Shown here in pieces: positions 51,025-59,218 of a stretch of 64,000 nucleotides of DNA. The notes beneath the pieces are model-generated. The model was not told the origin of the DNA. It searched no databases and saw only the letters and a list, made by a program, of their open reading frames with translations. A program made the translations under genes and the position numbers. The DNA comes from Selenomonas sp. AB3002 (GTDB lineage: Bacteria > Bacillota > Negativicutes > Selenomonadales > Selenomonadaceae). Location: NCBI RefSeq assembly GCF_000702545.1, contig NZ_JNIO01000002.1, positions 558,001 through 622,000 on the forward strand, written 5' to 3'. Every line of letters begins with the position of its first letter. The stretch's first letter is position 1.

Positions 51025-52131
51025 ATGAATAAAGCCACGGGGCTGCCTCCCTGTCCCCGCATTCTCATGATACGTCTCTCTGCCATAGGCGATGTGCTCC
51101 ATGCCACCTCCGTGGCCCGCAACCTGAAACTCTTCCTGCCGGAAGCCCACCTTACCTGGCTCTGCAGCCCTCCGGCAGATGACCTGCTGCGGGGCAACCC
51201 GGATGTGGATGAAGTCATCAGCTGGGACAGGCGGATATTCGACACGGCCATCTCTGAGCACAGATTCGGCCAGGCCTTCCGCTCTCTCAAAGAAGCCCGC
51301 CGCCTTTTCAAGGAGCATGGTCCCTTTGATGCCGTCCTGGACATCCAGGGGCTTTTCCTCACAGGTGTCCTCGCCCTGCTCACCGGCTGTGGGCGCCGCA
51401 TCGGCATCCACGAACGCCATGAGGGCAATCCCTTCTTCATGACTGATATGGCCCCGGACATAGACGACAAGCACAAGATTCGCCGCTACCTCACAGCCCT
51501 CATGCCCCTGGGCTGGCAGCAGGAGGATTTCGTGCCAGGCACAGTGCTGACCCTTGATGCCGACTGGAAAAGTTATGCCCATGGCTTCTGGAAAGAGCAT
51601 GATATAGACCCACAGAAGCCAATCCTCATGGTGAACATCCGCACCACCTGGCCGGACAAGCACCTGCGACCCCGTGTCTTTGGTGAGCTTCTGGAGAAAG
51701 CCAATATCCCTGATGATATGCAGCTCATCTTCCCCGGCGCCCCCGGGGACAAGCCGTATATAGAAGAAACTTTGGACTACCTAAAAGAAAACGCCCCTGA
51801 GCTTGCCTCCAGAGCCATCTGCATTGCGGGAGAAACCTCACTGAGGGAACTGGCGGCCCTCATCAAGTCCGCCACCCTCTTCCTCACCTGCGACACCGGC
51901 CCTCTCTACGTGGCCGAAGCCGTAGGCACCCCTACCTTCTCCCTCTGGGGCCCGACGCTCCCCACCATCTACGGTCCCCTCTCCCCAGGCCATCACTTCT
52001 ACATCTCCCCCCATGAATGCAAGGCCTGCTGCAAGACCAAATGCCCCAAGGGCAACGCCTGCATGGAGGCCATCGAGCCGGGGGAGGCGGCGAAGGAACT
52101 GGAAAAGGTTTTAATACATCTGTGCATCTAA
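51025..52131 (+). CDS. GT9-family glycosyltransferase (heptosyltransferase-like)
   Basis: 368 aa. RILMIRLSAIGDVLHATSVARNLK is the GT9 start, followed by VDEVISWDRR. The C-terminal ADP-sugar site shows AGETSLRELAALIKSATLFLTCDTGPLYVAEAVGTPTFSLWGPT. GT9 enzymes add heptose or related sugars to the LPS inner core, consistent with a diderm envelope. The cysteine-rich tail (CKACCKTKCPKGNACM) is typical of this class. The RBS is weak (GGAAAGG about 12 bases upstream), so the start may be the ATG at 51067. Confidence 0.9.
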   Translation: MNKATGLPPCPRILMIRLSAIGDVLHATSVARNLKLFLPEAHLTWLCSPPADDLLRGNPDVDEVISWDRRIFDTAISEHRFGQAFRSLKEARRLFKEHGPFDAVLDIQGLFLTGVLALLTGCGRRIGIHERHEGNPFFMTDMAPDIDDKHKIRRYLTALMPLGWQQEDFVPGTVLTLDADWKSYAHGFWKEHDIDPQKPILMVNIRTTWPDKHLRPRVFGELLEKANIPDDMQLIFPGAPGDKPYIEETLDYLKENAPELASRAICIAGETSLRELAALIKSATLFLTCDTGPLYVAEAVGTPTFSLWGPTLPTIYGPLSPGHHFYISPHECKACCKTKCPKGNACMEAIEPGEAAKELEKVLIHLCI

Positions 52132-52137
52132 AAATAA

Positions 52138-52168
52138 GGGAGCAAGCCCAGCGGCGGGCTTGCTCCCT
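52138..52168 (+). terminator. Terminator after the GT9 gene
   Basis: Arms GGGAGCAAGCCC / GGGCTTGCTCCC. Almost identical in both arms to the terminator of the second flgE gene (59174-59205), suggesting it arrived with the flgE fragment next to it. Confidence 0.85.
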
Positions 52169-52327
52169 GTTTGCTTATGTGATTGAATTTACTGCTTCAT
52201 ATCGATTATGGTCTCCAGCATCTCATCACCTACGGCGATCATCTTGGGGTAATCCTAAAAGCCGCACTGAAGGATGTTCATGTCGGCAAACTCGTTGGTG
52301 ATGTCAACATTGGACATTGCCAGAATC
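52138..52327 (-). pseudogene. Decayed flgE 3' end with its terminator
   Basis: On the minus strand the region keeps the order NVD-ITNEFAD ... VGDEMLETIIDMK of flgE, with frameshifts and stops. The match to the intact flgE 3' ends (53608-53760 and 59030-59156) starts in the terminator and runs to about 52327. No open frame survives. Confidence 0.75.
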
Positions 52328-52338
52328 AAAGCTGCGAT

Positions 52339-52581
52339 TTACAGTCTGCCACGTCTTGCCAGATTGTGACATTTTTCTACCATGTCAGCCCAATCACGTT
52401 TACCCATGTCATGCATATAAGCCCATGATTCCGGACTGTTTATTTGCTGCGTCAGGGGAGATGCCTTCACCATGGCCTTGGCTTCTTTGCCGCTGTAGCC
52501 ACGTTTTACCAATTCCAATACGGTATAACAGAAATAATACCGCTGGTCGCTCATTTTGCGGGCATACCTGTCGAGAACCAT
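52339..52581 (-). CDS. Small protein next to a broken DUF3990 gene
   Basis: 80 aa, ATG 52581 after GGAGGTG. Sequence MSDQRYYFCYTVLELVKRGYSGKEAKAMV is followed by INSPESWAYMHDMGKRDWADMVEKC. I do not recognise a named family. Its position two bases downstream of a DUF3990 remnant suggests it is the partner of that ADP-ribosyltransferase-like gene, as small DUF3791-type proteins are elsewhere. If so, it is now orphaned. Confidence 0.55.
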   Translation of the reverse strand: MVLDRYARKMSDQRYYFCYTVLELVKRGYSGKEAKAMVKASPLTQQINSPESWAYMHDMGKRDWADMVEKCHNLARRGRL

Positions 52582-52582
52582 T

Positions 52583-52776
52583 TCAAAACACCTCCACTTG
52601 TAATATTTTCAGGTAAGATAGAGATTTCTCTGTCTTAAAGACATACTGCATCCCTAACGATTTTTCAGAAATATTTTGCAAAAACTCAAACTTGCTAAGT
52701 TTTCCCTCTTCGCAATCCAAAGCATCTTCACGAACCCGGCGGTCAGCTATCGGTCCTATTATGCAGTCTACGTCAG
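52583..52776 (-). pseudogene. Truncated DUF3990-domain gene (C-terminal remnant)
   Basis: About 64 codons: VDCIIGPIADRRVREDALDCEEGKLSKFEFLQNIS ... QYVFKTEKSLSYLKI matches the C-terminal third of DUF3990 proteins (IGPxADDxV, G-x-LSxxEAL, QYCFHTEKAL). DUF3990 is related to ADP-ribosyltransferase toxins. The N-terminal two thirds, which would hold the NAD-binding region, are absent and replaced by a piece of flgE. Confidence 0.7.
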
Positions 52777-52829
52777 AGTTGGACTGTAAGCAGCGCTGGG
52801 TGATAATCATATCTGCAAATTCGTTGGCA
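52777..52829 (-). pseudogene. Short flgE-derived fragment fused to the DUF3990 remnant
   Basis: It encodes NEFADMIITQRCLQSNS, the invariant FlgE C-terminal motif (intact copies have QRGFQSNSK). The piece joins directly to the DUF3990 frame and abuts the higA stop codon. This is the second flgE fragment within 700 bp. Confidence 0.75.
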
Positions 52830-52838
52830 TGGCTGCAT

Positions 52839-53150
52839 TTATGCCGTGACAATGGAAACAGCCTGTCTGTCCAGCAGTTCCAGAAGACGGCTAGATGGTC
52901 CATTGGGTGTATTCCGACCCGATTCCCATGCTTCTATGGTTTTCTTGCTGACACAGAGGTATTTAGCAAGGACAGCCTGGGTTAGGTTGTTCTTCAAGCG
53001 AATGCTGCGCACCTCAGCACCGCTGAACTTGCGGGCAGGGGCAATGTTTATGGTTAGAGTTTCATGGGTAAGGTTAGCCCCATTATTTTCTTCATAATCA
53101 GCAATAAGTTCATTTAATGAACCAGCTATCATATCATAAGTCCTGCTCAT
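52839..53150 (-). CDS. higA: HigA-type antitoxin, XRE helix-turn-helix
   Basis: 103 aa. The C-terminal half is an XRE HTH: VRSIRLKNNLTQAVLAKYLCVSKKTIEAWESGRNTPNGPSSRLLELL. The N-terminal segment is the toxin-binding part. The ATG overlaps the higB stop by four bases, giving the toxin-first order typical of higBA. It would bind the palindrome in the higB promoter and repress the operon. Confidence 0.88.
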   Translation of the reverse strand: MSRTYDMIAGSLNELIADYEENNGANLTHETLTINIAPARKFSGAEVRSIRLKNNLTQAVLAKYLCVSKKTIEAWESGRNTPNGPSSRLLELLDRQAVSIVTA

Positions 53151-53503
53151 TTTGTTACTCCCTTCTGCATACTCTTTTCCAAACGCTCAATCAAGGCTTT
53201 CAAACCGTTCCGCTCTGCCTGTGAGAGATTTTCCATCTCGTTCTTCGCAAATACCATGACCAGAAAAATACGTCCGTGGATTTCAAAGTCCACATAACAT
53301 ACACGGGCACAGTGAGATTTCCCCCGATTCCCGTAGGAAAAACGCATTTTCCGCAACCTGCCAGTGCCACGCATAACAGCACCGGCTTTAGGATTGTCCA
53401 GCAATATAGATTGCAGTTCCTTCATGTGTTCATCGGTTAGCCCCAGAGCCTTCCACTGTTCATCAAATTTCTTGCCATGTATAAACTCTCGTGATACCAG
53501 CAT
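53147..53503 (-). CDS. higB: HigB/RelE-superfamily toxin
   Basis: 118 aa. GAVMRGTGRLRKMRFSYGNRGKSHCARVCYVDFEIHGRIFLVMVFAKNEMENLSQAERNGLKALIERL is the HigB-type RelE fold: the GTGGLRKLR-like, R-Y and K-NE motifs are present. Such toxins cleave mRNA on the ribosome. Intact frame and neighbour suggest a functional module. AGGGG sits at RBS distance before ATG 53503. Confidence 0.88.
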   Translation of the reverse strand: MLVSREFIHGKKFDEQWKALGLTDEHMKELQSILLDNPKAGAVMRGTGRLRKMRFSYGNRGKSHCARVCYVDFEIHGRIFLVMVFAKNEMENLSQAERNGLKALIERLEKSMQKGVTK

Positions 53504-53523
53504 ATTCTCGCCCCTTTGTTTAT

Positions 53524-53552
53524 ATTATACCCTATTTGATAGGGTTCAGCAA
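53524..53552 (-). promoter_or_regulatory. higBA promoter with embedded operator
   Basis: Minus strand TTGCTG (53547-53552), 17-bp spacer, TATAAT (53524-53529). The spacer is a perfect palindrome ACCCTAT-CAA-ATAGGGT (53529-53545), the expected HigA operator, so bound repressor would block RNA polymerase. Confidence 0.8.
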
Positions 53553-53555
53553 GCA

Positions 53556-53592
53556 AAAGAGGAGCAGGCCCGCCGGGCCTGCTCCTCTTTTA
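53556..53592 (-). terminator. Terminator after flgE copy 1
   Basis: 18-bp arms AAAAGAGGAGCAGGCCCG / CGGGCCTGCTCCTCTTTT with almost no loop, placed between the flgE stop and the higBA promoter. Confidence 0.85.
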
Positions 53593-53607
53593 CTTATGTG
53601 GCTAACT

Positions 53608-55155
53608 TTACCTCTTCATATTGATGACGGTCTCCAACATCTCGTCACCTACGGTGACAATCTTTGAATTAGACTGGAAGCCGCGCTGGGTGATGATCAT
53701 ATCTGCAAATTCGTTGGCGATGTCTACGTTGGACATTTCCAGAGCGGATGGCGTAATCTTCACGCCAAGATCGGTAGCAGTTTTTACGTTTGCTGCACCA
53801 GAGTTGTTAGAGGTCTGATACAGCGAACTGCCGGTCTTAGTGAGACCAGAAGCATTAGTGAACTGAGCAATAGCTACCTGTGCTTCTGCCTTCTGAACAC
53901 TGTTTGTGTAAGTTCCCATGATAACCCCGGAACTATCAATAGAAATGCTTTCGAGAGACCCCGCCGCATTGCCATCAGCATCGCCATTGATGGTATTCAT
54001 ACCAGCATACTGAGTCAAATCGCCTAATTCCAGACTTATGCTCTGTGGGGTCGAAGAGCCATTGGGAGCCGTATGCGTAACAGACAAAGAGCTTTTTTTG
54101 ACGCTGTCACCATCAAGCGCCCCTGGAGGTGTAGTGATAGTTACCTCCGAATTTGTATCAGCAACCAATGTTTCTGTTCCACTAAAAGTACCTTCCCTGA
54201 TAATACCGTCATAATCAAAAGTTATCGTTGTAGATCCCAAAGTATAAGTGGACGTAGACCCATCGGCTTCATTCACAGTCGCTTCTGGCAAGGACATTAC
54301 CCACGCCGTGGCTTTTTTAGTTACAGGATTCCCTTCCTCATTAGTATAAGTTAGGTCTGCTACAACACTTTTCTCAAACAAAACAGTAGATGTATGTTCT
54401 ACCCCTAGGCTATCATAATAAGTCCAGGCTGTAGTCTGAGGCATAGAACGACCAATAACATACCTTCCTGAATTAACAGTCATTTTACTGCCATCACTAA
54501 AATACAAAGTCACTGGCTGCTCAGATGAAGCCCCAATGTATTTTCCTGCAGTGGTTTCTGTATGTGTAGTGCCATCAGAAGGCTTAACAAAAGAATACGA
54601 TGTAATTACAGGCACATCAGCATCAAGATTATTTGTATATGTAGCTGTGCTTGTTGCTTCTGCCGCCATGGTCTGTCCTAGCTTTACAACAATATCCGTT
54701 GTTGGGCCCGTAGTACTAAGGGCACCACTATCATCCGCCATCCATCCCTGCACTTTAAGACCACTGCCAGGCATTACATAGTTGCCATCAGCATCAAATT
54801 CAAAGTCACCATTGCGAGTATAGTATGTCTGTTTGTTGTCTTTTACCACAAAAAGTCCATTACCTGAGATACACAAATCTGTGTTCTTACCTGTTGACTG
54901 CACGGAACCATCGCTAAAAAGCAAATCTACGCTAGCCACACCAGAACCCAATCCTACCTGCTTGGCATTTACACCGCCTTTTGTTCCAGTAGGTGCTGCA
55001 GCACCGCTCATAGTCTGATTCAAGGTATCAGCAAAAGTCACGCGGCTGGACTTGAACCCTGTGGTATTGACATTAGAAATGTTGTTGCCAATGACATCCA
55101 TTCTCGTCTGGTGGTTCTTGAGGCCGGATACGCCTGAGAAGAGCGAACGCATCAT
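53608..55155 (-). CDS. flgE: Flagellar hook protein FlgE, paralog 1
   Basis: 515 aa. N-terminus MMRSLFSGVSGLKNHQTRMDVIGNNISNVNTTGFKS and C-terminus SNVDIANEFADMIITQRGFQSNSK ... VGDEMLETVINMKR are the conserved hook-protein ends that form the tube core. The middle (about 130-430) is the variable exposed domain. FlgE polymerises into the hook joining the basal body to the filament. Ends are almost identical to paralog 2 while the middles differ strongly. Promoter at 55284-55310 is sigma-28 type. Confidence 0.93.
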   Translation of the reverse strand: MMRSLFSGVSGLKNHQTRMDVIGNNISNVNTTGFKSSRVTFADTLNQTMSGAAAPTGTKGGVNAKQVGLGSGVASVDLLFSDGSVQSTGKNTDLCISGNGLFVVKDNKQTYYTRNGDFEFDADGNYVMPGSGLKVQGWMADDSGALSTTGPTTDIVVKLGQTMAAEATSTATYTNNLDADVPVITSYSFVKPSDGTTHTETTAGKYIGASSEQPVTLYFSDGSKMTVNSGRYVIGRSMPQTTAWTYYDSLGVEHTSTVLFEKSVVADLTYTNEEGNPVTKKATAWVMSLPEATVNEADGSTSTYTLGSTTITFDYDGIIREGTFSGTETLVADTNSEVTITTPPGALDGDSVKKSSLSVTHTAPNGSSTPQSISLELGDLTQYAGMNTINGDADGNAAGSLESISIDSSGVIMGTYTNSVQKAEAQVAIAQFTNASGLTKTGSSLYQTSNNSGAANVKTATDLGVKITPSALEMSNVDIANEFADMIITQRGFQSNSKIVTVGDEMLETVINMKR

Positions 55156-55283
55156 AGTAAATCACATCTCCTTATTATGTATAGATAGGCAGCTCCTTGC
55201 GACGTTCCCTGTCGGCGTGGCCTGACGGCCCTGTTCTTCCCTGTTTATCACATGATTTATAACATACTTATGTTACGACATAT

Positions 55284-55310
55284 ATATCGTATAAAACTTA
55301 GAAAAACTTA
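55284..55310 (-). promoter_or_regulatory. Sigma-28-type promoter of flgE paralog 1
   Basis: Minus strand TAAG (55307-55310), exactly 15 bp, TACGATAT (55284-55291). The 120-nt leader contains AAGGAGATG near the start and a second GGAG further up. Confidence 0.7.
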
Positions 55311-55435
55311 AATATTTTTATGTTAAAAATTTTCAACATAAAAATCACCACGTAAAAATACATAAATTACAGTATAATGGGCCCCTTGTCAAGACCACAT
55401 CCTGAAATTTTAAGAGTGTCAGTGAACAGAGTATC

Positions 55436-56344
55436 CTACGCAGCGAAGCAGCCAAAATAGAATTCGTTAGGAACCTTGTAGCCTAAAGCCTCGTGGGGAC
55501 GTATATTGTTGTAATCATCCACGTATTGGTTGATCAGGCGGCGAAGCTCTCTTGGCGTACGGTATTCGTTAGGATAGAGCTGCTCCGTTTTGAGGCTGCG
55601 AAACCAGCGTTCAATCATGATGTTGTCAGCCCAGCGGCTCCTGCCATCCATGCTTTGACGGATGTTAAGGCTACGAAGCAGGTCTTTGTAGTCATCACTG
55701 GTAAACTGGCTGCCCTGGTCTGAATTGATGATGGCTGGAACGCCACATGCCTTAACGGTTTCCTTTACGGCATAAATGACAGATTCTGCTTCCAGACTAT
55801 CTGAAAGATAATGGCCGACCAGCCGCCGGCTATACCAATCAATTATTGCAGTCAGATACATGTGTCCATGTGGCATCGGAATATAGGTGATGTCAATGGA
55901 CCACACCTGGTTGGGGAAAGACACATTATAATTGCGTAACAGATAAGGCACGATAGACTCCTTGAAATTGCGCTTGGACAGATTAGGTTTAGGGTAAACG
56001 GCATAGATGCCCATCTTCAGCATAAGTCGCCGTACTGTCTTGCGACAGGCTGAAAAACCTTCTTCCTGCAGTTTGGCAACAATCTTACGAGAGCCGAGAT
56101 AAGGACACCTGGTATGCCAGTAGTCGATACGTGCCATTAAGGCTTCATCAAGCTTGACAGCAGCTTTATCTGGTTCAGTGGGCGTGTAATATAGGCTTGA
56201 GCGGTTTAGTCCCAGCAGCTCGCACTGACGGCGTATGGAAAGACCATTACCCTTTCGGATCATATTCCGGGATTCGTGGGATGGTCTCCCCAGCCTGGCG
56301 AAAGCAGTCCTGAAGAAAGTCGCGTTCAAGCGTAAGCTGACCAA
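55436..56344 (-). CDS. IS3-family transposase OrfB (integrase domain)
   Basis: 302 aa frame. The HTH_21 segment (RRQCELLGLNRSSLYY) leads into an rve integrase core: VWSIDITYIPMPHGHMYLTAIIDWYSRRLVG (first Asp), INSDQGSQFTS (second Asp) and NIMIERWFRSLKTEQLYPNEY (Glu). The first codons before about 56250 overlap orfA. OrfAB is expected from a -1 frameshift; an AAAAAG run at 56367-56374 is a candidate slippery site. Confidence 0.93.
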   Translation of the reverse strand: MVSLRLNATFFRTAFARLGRPSHESRNMIRKGNGLSIRRQCELLGLNRSSLYYTPTEPDKAAVKLDEALMARIDYWHTRCPYLGSRKIVAKLQEEGFSACRKTVRRLMLKMGIYAVYPKPNLSKRNFKESIVPYLLRNYNVSFPNQVWSIDITYIPMPHGHMYLTAIIDWYSRRLVGHYLSDSLEAESVIYAVKETVKACGVPAIINSDQGSQFTSDDYKDLLRSLNIRQSMDGRSRWADNIMIERWFRSLKTEQLYPNEYRTPRELRRLINQYVDDYNNIRPHEALGYKVPNEFYFGCFAA

Positions 56345-56600
56345 TGGTCTTTAGCATTTGGTCATTCTTTTTCTTCAGGTCGTCCTCCTTCCTCTGAACG
56401 GCCTTACGCTCAGAGTCTGCGCCAAAGGCGAGATAGGCATTCTGCAAGAATTCTTGCTTCCATTTTCTGACCATGTTTGGATTCAGGCCGTTTTCAGAGC
56501 AGATGACATTGAATTCCTTGTCGCCTTGAAGAATTGACAAAACAATCTTGGTCTTGAATTCAGCAGTGTACTTTTTTCTTGGCATAATGGCAACCTCCAA
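56247..56600 (-). CDS. IS3-family transposase OrfA (HTH)
   Basis: 117 aa. MPRKKYTAEFKTKIVLSILQGDKEFNVICSENGLNPNMVRKWKQEFL is the HTH_Tnp_1 start, followed by a leucine-rich coiled coil (DDLKKKNDQMLKTIGQLTLERDFL). The real start is MPRKK at about 56585. It overlaps orfB by roughly 100 bp in the -1 frame. Confidence 0.92.
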   Translation of the reverse strand: MEVAIMPRKKYTAEFKTKIVLSILQGDKEFNVICSENGLNPNMVRKWKQEFLQNAYLAFGADSERKAVQRKEDDLKKKNDQMLKTIGQLTLERDFLQDCFRQAGETIPRIPEYDPKG

Positions 56601-56794
56601 TTTTCGTTACCTATACTATATCATGCACTCTTAAAATTTTCAGTACTGGTCTGAATTCATGGGCCCATTATACAGTGATTTTTCCTTTTAAAAATCACCT
56701 AATTAATGTTAAAGAATAAACATAATTTCTTTGATTAAAATAACATATAAAATTAACTTTAAAACTGTTAGAATTATATCGAGGTGATGTGATA

Positions 56795-56992
56795 ATGGCA
56801 GAGAAATTATTGATTACCAAAAAGAACGCCAGAGGCACCGATGGCTACAAGGTTTTTTCGGTACGTTTGAAGGAAGATACGGTGGATGAAATAGGGCGAC
56901 TTTCGGATGTCACGGGGAGGACTAGGAACGAGCTAATCGGCTTGCTACTTGACTTCGCGCTGGCTAACAGCGAGGTTGTCACTGAGAAATAA
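56795..56992 (+). CDS. Small ribbon-helix-helix-like protein
   Basis: 65 aa from ATG 56795, eight bases after GAGGTGA. KVFSVRLKEDTVDEIGRLSDVTGRTRNELIGLLLDFAL follows the beta-strand then two-helix pattern of CopG/MetJ-type RHH repressors. It lies between the IS3 element and flgE paralog 2 and has its own terminator. It could regulate flgE or have belonged to a lost toxin-antitoxin pair; neither is shown. Confidence 0.65.
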   Translation: MAEKLLITKKNARGTDGYKVFSVRLKEDTVDEIGRLSDVTGRTRNELIGLLLDFALANSEVVTEK

Positions 56993-57007
56993 GATTCAGA
57001 TAATCAA

Positions 57008-57048
57008 AAAAACGAGGCTATTCTGACTGTCAGAATAAGCCTCGTTTT
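57008..57048 (+). terminator. Terminator after the RHH gene
   Basis: Arms AAAACGAGGCTATTCTGAC / GTCAGAATAAGCCTCGTTTTT with almost no loop. Confidence 0.9.
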
Positions 57049-57106
57049 TATGTTATAAATTATGTTTAATTTTTATGTTTTTTCAAAAAACAATAGTTGT
57101 AATCAT

Positions 57107-57133
57107 TAAGTTCAAAAGACGTTTTTCCGATAT
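57107..57133 (+). promoter_or_regulatory. Sigma-28-type promoter of flgE paralog 2
   Basis: TAAG (57107-57110), exactly 15 bp, TCCGATAT (57126-57133), the closest of the three to the known consensus. The 110-nt leader has ACGGA and AGGAG motifs that could bind CsrA, which is an inference. Confidence 0.75.
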
Positions 57134-57248
57134 AAAAATTGAAAAGAAAACACGGATGAAAATCATGTTAAATCAAGCATGAATTACAGGCAAAAATGAC
57201 AGGGAAAGTCGGCTCGCCTAATGACTATAAAAAAGGAGACGATATATT

Positions 57249-59156
57249 ATGATGCGCTCACTGTTTTCCGGCGTTTCCGGCCTTAAGAACCACCAGACCC
57301 GCATGGATGTCATAGGCAACAACATTTCAAACGTGAACACCACCGGCTTCAAGTCAGGCCGGGTGAACTTTGTGGACACCCTGAATCAGACCATCAGTGC
57401 GGCTACTGGTGGTACTGACAACCTGGGTGGCACCAACCCCAAGCAAATCGGCCTCGGTTCCTCTGTCAGCAGCATTGATACCCTCTTCACCGATGGCTCC
57501 GTGCAATCCACGGGCAAGAATACTGACCTCTGTCTCTCTGGCAACGCCCTTTTCGTAATCAAGGAAGGCAACCAGACTTACTACACCCGCAACGGCGCTT
57601 TCGAGTTTGACGGGGACGGCAACTATGTGCTGCCGGGCAGCGGCTTCAAGGTACAAGGTTGGAACGGGACAGACGGTGCTCTCGACACCAGCACTGCGGT
57701 AACTGATATCAATGTGCAGGTAGGAAAGAGCATGGCAGCTTCCGCTACCGTCATGGCCAATTATGCCAACAACCTTAACGCAGCTGCACTTACCATTGCC
57801 TCCATGGATGGCGGTACAGCAGAAGGCACACTTACAGCTTCCGCCGCCGATAAAGTCACCCTTACCATAAACGGTGTCGAATATCTTGCTACTTCTGGAA
57901 CTTTTTCTACCAAAGAAACGTATACTGTATCAGCGGCATATACTGCTAGTGCCACATCTATGAAAGTCAAGGATTCAGATGGCAATGAACAAACTATTAC
58001 CGTTGATGCCAATACGACTGCTGTTGCTGCCGATACGGCTGTTACTTCTGTCACAGGCGGCACCTCTACTGACTTCACAAAAACCAAGGCTTCAGCTAGC
58101 AATACAGTCATCATAAATGACGGCACCAACGACTATGAGATTACCAGCGGTACTTTCTATAGCGAAAGAACCTACACCTTCTCCAAGGCAGTAGCCTCCG
58201 GTGACACCACAATTACCTTGGAAGATTCTGAAGGGAATACGCAGACCGTAGCCCTTAAAACGCCCGCTACCAGTACTACAGCTGCCAGTACTGCTGCAAC
58301 CTATACTGGCGGCACTACTGTTACTCCCAAAACTGCCAGCATAACTAACCCCATTACTATGACGATGAGTGACGGCACCAAGATAAGCCAGACCAGCGGC
58401 ACCTTCTGTGAGGGTGAGAGTCTTCCTATCACTACTACTTTAACCATCTATGATACTTTGGGCAACGTGCATAGTCTGCCTGTATATTTCACAAAAACAG
58501 CTATTGACAGCACCAGCGGTAACTCTTGGACTGTATCCCTTGCTACAAACGGAAGCGGCACTGTAACCCTTTCCGAAGCCGATGGAACTACCACGACTGT
58601 GACTATGTCAGATACGACAGTAGATTTCACTACAATGGGCAAATATGATACCGACGCCACCAGAAATCTCGGCGGCAGAACCAGCGTCCTTACCCTTACC
58701 AATGGTTCACGCGGCACGCAGACTGTAACCCTTGATTTCGCTTCCCTCACCCAGTTCGCTGGCAACAACACCGTCAACGGCACCACTGATGGTTATGCCG
58801 CTGGTACGCTGGAGAGCATCTCCATTGACACCACCGGCACCATCTACGGCACCTATACCAACGGTGTCCGGCAGGCAGAGGCTCAGGTAGCTGTGGCTCA
58901 GTTCACCAATGCCGCAGGCCTCACCAAGACCGGCAGTTCCCTCTATCAGGCCTCCAGCAACTCCGGTACCCCCAATGTGAAAACCACTACCGACTTAGGC
59001 GTAAAGATTACGCCGTCTGCTCTGGAACTCTCCAACGTGGATATCGCCAACGAATTCGCAGACATGATCATCACCCAGCGCGGCTTCCAGTCCAACTCCA
59101 AGATGATTACCGTAGGCGACGAAATGCTTGAGACCGTCATCAATATGAAGAGATAA
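57249..59156 (+). CDS. flgE: Flagellar hook protein FlgE, paralog 2 (with internal duplications)
   Basis: 635 aa, 120 longer than paralog 1. The conserved ends are the same: MMRSLFSGVSGLKNHQ and FQSNSKMITVGDEMLETVINMKR. In the middle, two tandem segments of about 80 residues recur: TINGVEYLATSGTFSTKETYT ... DSDGNEQTITV ... SVTGGT and IINDGTNDYEITSGTFYSERTYT ... DSEGNTQTVAL ... TYTGGT, with a third partial copy (MSDGTKISQTSGTF). This explains the greater length. Thr/Ser-rich, so potentially glycosylated. Own sigma-28 promoter. Confidence 0.93.
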   Translation: MMRSLFSGVSGLKNHQTRMDVIGNNISNVNTTGFKSGRVNFVDTLNQTISAATGGTDNLGGTNPKQIGLGSSVSSIDTLFTDGSVQSTGKNTDLCLSGNALFVIKEGNQTYYTRNGAFEFDGDGNYVLPGSGFKVQGWNGTDGALDTSTAVTDINVQVGKSMAASATVMANYANNLNAAALTIASMDGGTAEGTLTASAADKVTLTINGVEYLATSGTFSTKETYTVSAAYTASATSMKVKDSDGNEQTITVDANTTAVAADTAVTSVTGGTSTDFTKTKASASNTVIINDGTNDYEITSGTFYSERTYTFSKAVASGDTTITLEDSEGNTQTVALKTPATSTTAASTAATYTGGTTVTPKTASITNPITMTMSDGTKISQTSGTFCEGESLPITTTLTIYDTLGNVHSLPVYFTKTAIDSTSGNSWTVSLATNGSGTVTLSEADGTTTTVTMSDTTVDFTTMGKYDTDATRNLGGRTSVLTLTNGSRGTQTVTLDFASLTQFAGNNTVNGTTDGYAAGTLESISIDTTGTIYGTYTNGVRQAEAQVAVAQFTNAAGLTKTGSSLYQASSNSGTPNVKTTTDLGVKITPSALELSNVDIANEFADMIITQRGFQSNSKMITVGDEMLETVINMKR

Positions 59157-59173
59157 AATAACTGCATAGCAAA

Positions 59174-59205
59174 CAGGGAGCAAGCCCACCATCGGGCTTG
59201 CTCCC
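59174..59205 (+). terminator. Terminator after flgE paralog 2
   Basis: Arms AGGGAGCAAGCCC / GGGCTTGCTCCCT, then a T-rich tail. Both arms recur in the terminator at 52138-52168. Confidence 0.88.
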
Positions 59206-59218
59206 TTTATTATGCTCA

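Larger units (their letters stand above)
55373..56672 (-). mobile_element. IS3-family (IS150-like) insertion sequence, 1,300 bp
   Basis: Terminal inverted repeats begin TATAATGGGCCC at both ends and continue imperfectly to TTTTAAGAGTG. A CAG direct repeat (55370-55372 and 56673-56675) is the likely 3-bp target duplication. It holds overlapping orfA and orfB. It lies in the AT-rich region between the two divergent flgE genes. Confidence 0.88.

Noticed and set aside
52583-52903. Complete 106-aa protein
   Set aside because: The frame is a chimera of higA 3' DNA read out of frame, a flgE fragment and a DUF3990 tail, so it is better called a pseudogene.
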